In this document: one piece after another, positions 7,263 through 12,896 of the stretch
Numbering within the stretch: the stretch's first letter is position 1
How the letters are laid out: every line of letters starts with the position of its first letter
Assembly (NCBI GenBank): GCA_002392525.1
Contig: DGHE01000011.1
Span: 9,175-37,263 of the forward strand
From: Bacteroidales bacterium UBA3856
Lineage (GTDB): Bacteria > Bacteroidota > Bacteroidia > Bacteroidales > UBA932
Direction of reading: 5' to 3'
Length of the DNA: 28,089 bases
Position numbers and translations under genes: made by a program
The notes under the pieces: generated by a model
The model's input: only the letters and a program-made list of their open reading frames with translations
What the model was told of the DNA's origin: nothing
Database searches by the model: none

Positions 7263-8303
7263 TTAAATGAAAGCGCCGGCGACGACGGCGGAATAAATGT
7301 CCATGAGGGCGGCCAGTTCGGCTTCGTCGGTAGCGACGGCGCAGCCGGAAAGCAGGTTTCCGCTTACGAAGGTTGCCTCCGTATAGGTGTAAGCCCTTGG
7401 ATTCTGAAGATTCCGGAAGCAATAGCAGTGAGGGAAATACTTCCCGTCGGAATTGTCCTCGTAGTGCATGTCATATTTCCCTTCGGCCAGTTCTTCTTCC
7501 AGTTCGTCCAAGGCACCCGACAGGAAGCCGTACATTTCCTCCGATGTGAATCCGTAGGCCTCTTCGGAATCTCCGGGAACAATCACCAATTTTAGGCGAT
7601 TCCGCTGATTGGTGGCGTTTTTAGGGACAATGATGCAGGCCTCACCGTTCTGGAGACGTTCCCTGGAAGCAATTTTATATTCACCGGAAAGAAGGAATGT
7701 CACAGTACCCACCGTAACCTTTTTTTCGCGGGCTACCTTGTTGTCGGTGCGGCCCATCAGGGCATTGGTGTATTCCTCCCTTTCGCTGTCCGTCAGTTCG
7801 TCCAGGCTTTGGAAGCCGTCGCCCTCCACGGCTTTGGGGGTCTTGGGGGTATTCTGGTAAACTTCCTGCTGAGGGAGAGACTCGCCGTCCTGATTGCCCT
7901 TACCGGAGAAGATTTCCTTGGTGATAACGGCGGCCAGGACAAGGGCAACCACCAGGGCAATAATCTTGATATAGAGCCACAGGGAATGTAAACAGCCCTT
8001 TTTCTTTTCCCCGGGTTCAGCCTTTTGCCGATAGGCCGGTTGGTTGACGGGCTGCGCGGCAGGACGGGCCTGAGGCTGGGGCTGAGGCCTGGGTTGCGCC
8101 TGTGGTTGTGGTTGCGCTTCCGGTTCCGGGCTCCAACTGGCAGCGGTGAATTCGCCTTCAACGTCGGAGGCTTCGACCACTTCTTCTTCCGGGTCGGAAA
8201 TGACCACGGTAGCCTCGTCGGGAGCGTCTATGGGTGTTCCGCAGGCGGTGCAGAACTTGGAATTGTCGGGGACCTGGGCCCCGCAGTGGGTACAGAATCT
8301 CAT
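7263..8303 (-). CDS. zinc-ribbon single-pass membrane protein with Pro/Gln-rich linker
   Basis: The 346-residue product carries an N-terminal zinc ribbon (MRFCTHCGAQVPDNSKFCTACG) and an acidic stretch. Next comes a striking Pro/Gln/Ala linker at about 56-85 (QPQPQAQPRPQPQPQ), one transmembrane helix at about 107-127, and a C-terminal domain of about 190 residues on the far side of the membrane. The last domain has alternating charged and hydrophobic strands (KKVTVGTVTFLLSGEYKIAS) and one pair of Cys residues close together (CYCF). I do not recognise it. Its start codon overlaps the stop of the preceding lipoprotein gene as ATGA, so translation is probably coupled. A cytoplasmic ribbon joined to an outer domain suggests a role in assembly or signalling across the inner membrane (inference). 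Confidence 0.85.
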   Translation of the reverse strand: MRFCTHCGAQVPDNSKFCTACGTPIDAPDEATVVISDPEEEVVEASDVEGEFTAASWSPEPEAQPQPQAQPRPQPQPQARPAAQPVNQPAYRQKAEPGEKKKGCLHSLWLYIKIIALVVALVLAAVITKEIFSGKGNQDGESLPQQEVYQNTPKTPKAVEGDGFQSLDELTDSEREEYTNALMGRTDNKVAREKKVTVGTVTFLLSGEYKIASRERLQNGEACIIVPKNATNQRNRLKLVIVPGDSEEAYGFTSEEMYGFLSGALDELEEELAEGKYDMHYEDNSDGKYFPHCYCFRNLQNPRAYTYTEATFVSGNLLSGCAVATDEAELAALMDIYSAVVAGAFI

Positions 8304-8698
8304 AGTGCTGTGGTTTTCCTGAATGTTTTTCCTTCCGGCCAGCTGCCGCCGAAGAGCGTGAGTTCATCGGCCCCTGCTGGTCCGTTTGAAAGGAGGAAGC
8401 TGAGTTCGCGGCCCTGCGTGTCCCGCAGGCGGAAGGTTTCGGCGGCGTCGTGGCGGTATTCCTCGTTGTGGAAGAGGAAAACGCAGATTCCCTGTCCGCG
8501 GGCGTTCAAGGGTTCCGGGGCTTCGGCGAAATGCCAGTGGATGCCTCTTCCTTCGCCGCCGAAGAAAAGGGTATCGGCCCCGCTGACGAACGTCCCTTCC
8601 AGAGGGGCGGGATCATTCGTACGGGGCGGGCGGCCGCCACGGAACCAGCAGGCACTCACACAGAGCAGCGCCAGAAGGAATGGGAGGAGGGACCTCAT
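8300..8698 (-). CDS. small lipoprotein of unknown function
   Basis: The 132-residue product starts MRSLLPFLLALLCVSAC, a lipoprotein signal with Cys17 as the likely lipidated residue. The rest is beta-rich, with patterns such as GTFVSGADTLFFGGEGRGIHW that look like a small lipocalin-like or copper-resistance-like barrel, but the match is only visual. Both ends overlap neighbours by four bases (ATGA at 8695-8698 and 8300-8303), the tightest coupling in the operon. Confidence 0.78.
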   Translation of the reverse strand: MRSLLPFLLALLCVSACWFRGGRPPRTNDPAPLEGTFVSGADTLFFGGEGRGIHWHFAEAPEPLNARGQGICVFLFHNEEYRHDAAETFRLRDTQGRELSFLLSNGPAGADELTLFGGSWPEGKTFRKTTAL

Positions 8699-9333
8699 TT
8701 TGCGTTGGGGCAGTGGTTGGTAATGAAGTCCAGGACAAAGTCAAAGTCTTCGGGAGCGGTGTACACCTGGTTCTTGGACAGCGGCCCGTTCACTTTAATG
8801 GTGGAGAGCCTGGGAACGGGCTTGATGCTGCGCACCTTGCTGAAGTCGGTGGTGAGGGAGGTATGGCCTGCAACGAGCATACCCTGTCCCACCCTGACGG
8901 GATTCCCGGTGAGCGCGCCGGCGCCGGCTACGAGTCCGCCGATGACGCGTGCGTTCTTCTTCTGATACTCCACCTGCTTGTGGCAGAGGCCGTTTTCGTC
9001 CATCGTGAAGTTGATGATGTACCTGCCTTTGTACATAGCGGCCACGATGAGGTAGGACAGGAAGGCAATGGCCAGGCCTACCAGTACGGCAATGCCCCAA
9101 TACTTGAGGTCGTGGCCGATCTCGGCGAAATTACCGTGGAAGGCCGGGCCGATGTAGGTAGCCACGAAGGCGATGCCTCCCAGGATACCCAGGATCTTGC
9201 ACACCGTGTAGAAGGGTGCCAGATTCTTTAACATATTCATCGGATACGTCCAGCGATACTTGCCGTCGGTGCATTTTTTAACGCGGATGCCCTCATATTC
9301 GGGCGATTCCAGTGCTTGGTCGAGGTCTTCCAT
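8695..9333 (-). CDS. two-helix inner-membrane protein of unknown function
   Basis: This 212-residue protein has a short N-terminal cytoplasmic region and two transmembrane helices, at about 42-62 (ILGILGGIAFVATYIG) and 82-105 (GIAVLVGLAIAFLSYLIVAAMY). A soluble domain of roughly 105 residues follows, with a small glycine-rich stretch (GGLVAGAGALTGNPV) and a hydrophobic beta segment near the end. That layout resembles membrane proteins with a PH-like C-terminal domain, but I cannot confirm this. It is the first gene of the seven-gene minus-strand run. A perfect Bacteroidetes -7 element lies 16 bp before its ATG. Confidence 0.82.
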   Translation of the reverse strand: MEDLDQALESPEYEGIRVKKCTDGKYRWTYPMNMLKNLAPFYTVCKILGILGGIAFVATYIGPAFHGNFAEIGHDLKYWGIAVLVGLAIAFLSYLIVAAMYKGRYIINFTMDENGLCHKQVEYQKKNARVIGGLVAGAGALTGNPVRVGQGMLVAGHTSLTTDFSKVRSIKPVPRLSTIKVNGPLSKNQVYTAPEDFDFVLDFITNHCPNAK

Positions 9334-9349
9334 ATTATGTGGTTTTTAA

Positions 9350-9357
9350 CAAATGTA
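9350..9357 (-). promoter_or_regulatory. putative -7 promoter element of the seven-gene operon
   Basis: Read on the minus strand, TACATTTG matches the Bacteroidetes consensus TAnnTTTG exactly and lies 16 bp before the ATG of the first gene. I see no good TTTG at the -33 distance, so the promoter would be a weak or regulated one. The rest of this spacer up to 9476 has no gene. Confidence 0.45.
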
Positions 9358-9476
9358 AGAACTATCGGGCATAATTGTCCCCACGGCCATGGGTCGTTTC
9401 AGAAAATGAAATAAAGTTTTCGGGAAATGACAGTTTACTAGCACCGCCCGGATAAGGGCAGGCTCAAACTAAAAAG

Positions 9477-9750
9477 GGTATAATTGACAAAAATGGTTGG
9501 TGATTGTGACATTTGTGGTTGGTGACGGCCGCCGCGAGGAGGGCCATTTTATGGAGCCCACCGCAGCGGCGAGCCGTAGCCACCGAGCCGCGTAATGCGA
9601 GGTGGCGTCACCTTTGCCGCGTTGACACGAAATCGCCATTCCATGCATTCTAGCCGTCAACGCGGCAAGGTTTTCGGCGTTTTCGGCCATTTTCCTTGCC
9701 ACGTTGACGCGAAATCGCCATTCTATGCGTTCTGGCTGTCAACGTGGCAA
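9477..9750 (+). repeat. 274-bp repeat element, copy A (conserved body plus two stem-loops)
   Basis: Bases 9477-9626 match copy B (12613-12761) with one single-base indel and one substitution. The following 124 bases keep the same plan but differ in sequence. Two stem-loops with 13-bp arms (9614-9626/9656-9668 and 9696-9708/9738-9750) each enclose exactly 29 bases, separated by 27 bases. The arms read TTGCCGCGTTGAC or TTGCCACGTTGAC and their complements. The two loops differ from each other only by transitions. TGGTTGGTGA is repeated directly inside the body and once inverted at 9821-9830. No intact gene is visible inside. Confidence 0.85.
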
Positions 9751-9753
9751 ATA

Positions 9754-9885
9754 AAAGTGATCTTTAACAGTTTTCTTCTAATTTGCATAAAAGTCAATAA
9801 ATCAGCAAACTATAAAGGAATCACCAACCAGAAATGTCTCAAGGCAGAATCCATGACCAAATTCAATAACTTGTTGTAGTTTTTA
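9754..9885. other. AT-rich leader between repeat A and the ATPase operator
   Basis: This stretch is AT-rich and has no gene. Its one notable feature is an inverted, 19-of-21 match (9821-9841) to bases 9505-9525 of repeat A. It could be a worn terminal inverted repeat or simply a fragment. Confidence 0.5.
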
Positions 9886-9918
9886 TTACACAACCTTGTG
9901 TTACACAACCTTGTGTAA
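9886..9918 (+). promoter_or_regulatory. tandem palindromic operator of the ATPase gene
   Basis: The 15-mer TTACACAACCTTGTG is repeated head to tail (9886-9900, 9901-9915). The second unit completes the perfect palindrome TTACACAACCTTGTGTAA, and the first makes a nearly perfect one. The right unit covers the predicted -33 element of the promoter (TTG at 9911-9913), so a dimeric protein bound here should block or control transcription of the ATPase gene. No classical repressor gene lies next to it; the ATPase or the RhuM protein are candidates for the binder. Confidence 0.7.
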
Positions 9919-9941
9919 TTGCAAAGTAATTATTATTTTTG
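9911..9941 (+). promoter_or_regulatory. Bacteroidetes-type promoter of the ATPase gene
   Basis: A TTG at 9911-9913 (-33 position) and TATTTTTG at 9934-9941 (exact TAnnTTTG) are separated by 20 bases, the preferred spacing. The start codon is 16 bp downstream of the -7 element. Confidence 0.65.
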
Positions 9942-9957
9942 CAAAAAATACTGGCAT

Positions 9958-11082
9958 ATGGAACAACCCTTTGTATTTGGCATACCGGCAGATGATCCCT
10001 ATTTCATTGGTAGAGAGAAGGAAATTAAACGGCTTGAAGCAAATTTCAAATACGGCATAAACACCGTTTTGATGTCTCCCAGAAGATGGGGGAAGACTTC
10101 GCTGGTTAACCGTGTCGCAGGAATGTCGGCAGCAAAGGGCCGCATCATAGTACAGATGGATATCTTCGCGTGTAGGAGTGAATATGATTTCTACAACACC
10201 TTCTCATCGGCCATCCTCAGACAAACGGCGTCAAAGATTGACGAATGGAAGGATTTGGCAAAGGGCTTTATCGAAAGATTGACACCCAAGATCGGCCTTT
10301 CGCCGGACCCGGGTTCCGATTACTATGTATCGCTGGGCATTACTCCCAAAACACACTCCCCGGAAGAAGTTCTTTCCCTTCCGGAAAAGATTGCGCAAAG
10401 GAAAGGCTGTGAACTGGTTATCTGTATAGATGAGTTCCAGCAGGTAGGAGAGTTCCCGGATACACTTGCTGTACAAAAAAGGCTAAGAAGCGTCTGGCAA
10501 AATCAGAAACACGTTTCCTATTGTCTCTTCGGAAGTCGTTTGCATATGATGACCCGGCTGTTTCAGAAAAAGAGTTATCCCTTTTATAAATTCGGTGAGA
10601 TTCTGAACTTGGAGCCAATCCCGTTAAAGGCCTGGATTCCATATATCCAAGGACGGTTCGAAGCCTACGGTAAATCTATCTCAGACGAGTATGTGGCAAA
10701 AATCTGTGAAACCGTCCAGTACCAGTCATCCTATGTTCAGCAACTGTCCTATTCCGTCTTACTGCTGTCGGAAAGGGAGGTGGATGAGGATTCCTTTGCA
10801 CAGGCAGTGAAAGACTTACTGGCCCAAAACAACAATGTCTTTATAGAGCAGACCCAGTCCCTGACCACATACCAGCTCAACTTCCTGAGAGCGGTTATGG
10901 ATGGGATAACCACCGGTTTTGGTGAAGCCGAAATACGGGAAAATTACAATCTTGGATCTCCTTCCAATATAACTCGACTAAAGAATTCAATGGTGGATAA
11001 AGAGTTGGTAGAACTTACCGCAGACGGAATCATCTTGGGAGACCCGGTTCTTAAGCTTTGGCTAAAAAGAGTTCTCAACTGA
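9958..11082 (+). CDS. stand-alone AAA+ ATPase (ATPase_2 / archaeal-type family)
   Basis: The 374-residue protein has a Walker A motif at 40-48 (SPRRWGKTS), a Walker B motif at about 152-159 (ELVICIDE), an upstream YFIGREKEIKRLE box typical of STAND-like ATPase_2 proteins, and a C-terminal winged-helix-like segment (about 310-374). Proteins of this family are common in Bacteroidetes and archaea and often sit near mobile or defence genes; their substrates are mostly unknown. The ATG at 9958 is chosen because it lies just after the promoter and leads directly into the conserved N-terminus; an upstream TTG would lie inside the operator. The gene is visibly more AT-rich than the flanking operons and lies between two repeat elements, suggesting transfer. 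A terminator follows 53 bp after the stop. Confidence 0.88.
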   Translation: MEQPFVFGIPADDPYFIGREKEIKRLEANFKYGINTVLMSPRRWGKTSLVNRVAGMSAAKGRIIVQMDIFACRSEYDFYNTFSSAILRQTASKIDEWKDLAKGFIERLTPKIGLSPDPGSDYYVSLGITPKTHSPEEVLSLPEKIAQRKGCELVICIDEFQQVGEFPDTLAVQKRLRSVWQNQKHVSYCLFGSRLHMMTRLFQKKSYPFYKFGEILNLEPIPLKAWIPYIQGRFEAYGKSISDEYVAKICETVQYQSSYVQQLSYSVLLLSEREVDEDSFAQAVKDLLAQNNNVFIEQTQSLTTYQLNFLRAVMDGITTGFGEAEIRENYNLGSPSNITRLKNSMVDKELVELTADGIILGDPVLKLWLKRVLN

Positions 11083-11135
11083 AAGATAGAGGACCTGACA
11101 AATCACCCCATCCCCCTTTCTTTTTCACCCCAATA

Positions 11136-11164
11136 GCCGAAGGCCATATGGCTTTCGGCCTTTT
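11136..11164 (+). terminator. intrinsic terminator after the ATPase gene
   Basis: GCCGAAGGCCATATGGCTTT begins a 24-base self-complementary hairpin (11136-11159) that is followed by CTTTTG. The stem has only a G-T wobble, and the location 53 bp after the stop codon fits. Confidence 0.75.
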
Positions 11165-11293
11165 GTCGGGGGCGGTTTGAGTTGATAAAACGCCAATCAC
11201 GGAAAACGAACTAAGATGCGTCAAAATCAGCCTTCCAGGGACCTGTAGTGCATTTCGCTTCCCTAGAGTAAAAAAATAAATTTAGGGATACTT
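11165..11293. other. gene-free spacer between terminator and truncated repeat
   Basis: I see no gene, promoter or strong hairpin here apart from a weak 6-bp inverted pair TCCCTA/TAGGGA near 11262 and 11284. The DNA is AT-rich at its right end. Confidence 0.5.
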
Positions 11294-11381
11294 TACCTCG
11301 CATTACCAGGCTCGGTGGCTACGGCTCGCCACTGCGGTGGGCTTCACAAAATGGCCCTCCTCGCGGCGGCTGTCACCAACT
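11294..11381 (-). repeat. truncated inverted copy C of the repeat body
   Basis: Read on the minus strand, this 88-bp stretch matches the middle of the body of repeats A and B (from GTTGGTGAC through the GCCGCCGCGAGGAGGGCC block to TAATGCGAGGT) with about eight differences. It lacks the left end and both stem-loops. It is more diverged than A and B are from each other, so it is older or decaying. Confidence 0.8.
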
Positions 11382-11511
11382 GTTTTTTTCATCATTACCG
11401 ATAATTTCCCGTCCCCGACGAGATTTAACCCTACATGGCCCTTGCCGACAAGGTCAAAAAAGAGTCCATGAAAAAGTTTGATGAGGTGTAGGCGGAATAG
11501 ATTCCTTTGAT

Positions 11512-11519
11512 TATCTTTG
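11512..11519 (+). promoter_or_regulatory. putative -7 promoter element of the RhuM gene
   Basis: TATCTTTG matches TAnnTTTG exactly and lies 36 bp before the ATG of the RhuM gene. No TTTG stands at the right -33 distance. Confidence 0.4.
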
Positions 11520-11555
11520 AAAGCCGGAATAGCCCGGCGTTGATTGAAGAACAGT

Positions 11556-12461
11556 ATGGCAAGAAAGAAGAATATCGAACAGCAACCTGCGCAAAAAATG
11601 CGACAGTTGCAAGTACAGCCCTCTGTTGAGGTGGGAGAAGTGGCTATATATAACCCCGACGATACTATTCGTCTGGAGGTTCGATTGGAACAGGAAACAG
11701 TATGGTTGACCCATACCCAGATGGGGCTTCTATTTGGCGTTGACAGGACAGTTATCGTGAAGCATGTCAGCAATATATACAACAGCGATGAATTGGACGA
11801 GGCGGCAACCTGTGCAAAAATTGCACAAGTTCGTAATGAAGGCGGAAGAAGGGTAAGAAGAACGAGTAAGTACTATAATCTGGATATGATACTATCCGTA
11901 GGTTATCGAGTGAATTCTCGCAATGCGACCTACTTCCGTAAATGGGCGAGTGCCATATTAAAAGATTATCTATTACGCGGTTACGCTATCAACCCCAGAT
12001 TGGAACAGCTGGAACGGCGCGTTGCGAAGACTGAAGAAAAGATTGATTTTTTTGTAAAGACCGCTTTGCCTCCTGCGGAGGGAATCTTTTTTGACGGCCA
12101 AATCTTTGACGCATACGAGTTTGTCTGCAGCCTAATCAAATCTGCCAAAGCCAGAATCATTCTCATAGACAACTATGTGGATGAGAGTGTCCTCACAATG
12201 CTGGATAAGCGTCCTGCCGGAGTGAGCGCGTCCATCTTTACCCAGAAAATATCCCAGCAACTTTCCTTGGATATTGCCAAGCATGATGCGCAGTACCCGC
12301 CCATCCCGGTACAGGTATTCAGCAAATCTCATGACCGGTTCCTTATCATCGACAATCGGGTATATCATGTAGGTGCATCCATCAAGGATTTGGGCAAGAA
12401 GTGGTTCGCCATTCTTGAAATGGAGGATCAGAACCCAGACGAATTGATTTCCAGGCTTTAG
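11556..12461 (+). CDS. RhuM-family DNA-binding protein with PLD-like C-terminal domain
   Basis: The 301-residue protein has the RhuM core: VWLTHTQMGLLFGVDRTVIVKHVSNIY, then RRTSKYYNLDMILSVGYRV and the helix-rich WASAILKDYLLRGYAI. A coiled linker (LEQLERRVAKTEEKIDFF) joins a C-terminal domain (about 165-301) seen in many Bacteroidetes homologues. That domain contains HDRFLIIDNRVYHVGAS, which fits the phospholipase D signature HxKx4Dx6G with Arg in place of Lys. RhuM proteins are named after a Salmonella pathogenicity-island gene and are frequent in phage and restriction-modification loci; their biochemical role is not settled. The ATG at 11556 is preferred over an in-frame TTG 12 bp upstream. 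Base composition matches the ATPase gene rather than the flanking operons. Confidence 0.85.
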   Translation: MARKKNIEQQPAQKMRQLQVQPSVEVGEVAIYNPDDTIRLEVRLEQETVWLTHTQMGLLFGVDRTVIVKHVSNIYNSDELDEAATCAKIAQVRNEGGRRVRRTSKYYNLDMILSVGYRVNSRNATYFRKWASAILKDYLLRGYAINPRLEQLERRVAKTEEKIDFFVKTALPPAEGIFFDGQIFDAYEFVCSLIKSAKARIILIDNYVDESVLTMLDKRPAGVSASIFTQKISQQLSLDIAKHDAQYPPIPVQVFSKSHDRFLIIDNRVYHVGASIKDLGKKWFAILEMEDQNPDELISRL

Positions 12462-12612
12462 TCAGCCAAGAAACACCTGGTTTACCTCTAGTTTCATCGC
12501 CGAAAGCCGGAGATAATTTGGAATTCTCATAAAAAGCATTTTACTCTGCGGTTGAAATCATATCAACTGCTGCGCGGTCATTGAACCGTGAGGAGAGAGA
12601 TTGAAGAGATTC
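12462..12612. other. gene-free spacer between RhuM gene and repeat B
   Basis: No gene and no clear terminator for the RhuM gene are visible. A weak pair CGGT/ACCG near 12578-12591 could form a short hairpin but is not followed by a T run. Confidence 0.45.
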
Positions 12613-12886
12613 GGTATAATTGACAAAATGGTTGGTGATTGTGACATTTGTGGTTGGTGACGGCCGCCGCGAGGAGGGCCATTTTATAGAGCCCACCGCA
12701 GCGGCGAGCCGTAGCCACCGAGCCGCGTAATGCGAGGTGGCGTCACCTTTGCCGCGTTGACGTGAAAAAAGCATTGTGCGGCCCTCTACACGTCAACGCG
12801 GCCGTATTTTATGCCAAATAAGCCGATTCCGTTGCCGCGTTGACAAGAAATCGGCCACGTGTGCTTTCTGTTCGTCAACGTGGCAA
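12613..12886 (+). repeat. 274-bp repeat element, copy B (conserved body plus two stem-loops)
   Basis: It has the same length and orientation as copy A. The body 12613-12761 is nearly identical to A. The first stem-loop has arms 12749-12761 and 12792-12802; with inner pairs GTG/CAC the stem reaches 14 bp around a 30-base spacer. The second has arms 12832-12844 and 12874-12886 with one G-T pair and a 29-base loop. Loop sequences differ strongly from A, while arms and lengths are kept. The element ends 10 bp from the last base of the GH20 gene, so it also forms the right border of the PUL. Confidence 0.85.
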
Positions 12887-12896
12887 ATGAGGGAAA

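Noticed and set aside
9469..9702. Antisense open frame inside repeat A, repeated in B (shared block QRGKGDATSHYAARW)
   Set aside because: The frame is conserved only because the DNA is repeated. In copy C most base changes alter amino acids, and the frame ends differ between A and B. It has no start signal of its own.
9614..9750. CRISPR-like array (short repeats with 29-base spacers)
   Set aside because: The repeats are inverted within each pair, not direct, there are only two units per site, and no cas gene is present.
9614..9750. Integron attC sites
   Set aside because: The arms contain GTTGAC but not the GTTRRRY/RYYYAAC core pair, and no integrase is visible.
11435..11491. 18-codon frame MALADKVKKESMKKFDEV before the RhuM gene
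   Set aside because: It looks protein-like and may be a remnant of a gene cut by copy C, but it is too short to support, and a stop precedes it in frame.
12832..12886. Second stem-loop of repeat B as intrinsic terminator of the GH20 gene
   Set aside because: No T run follows on the minus strand, and the same hairpin occurs in copy A away from any gene end.
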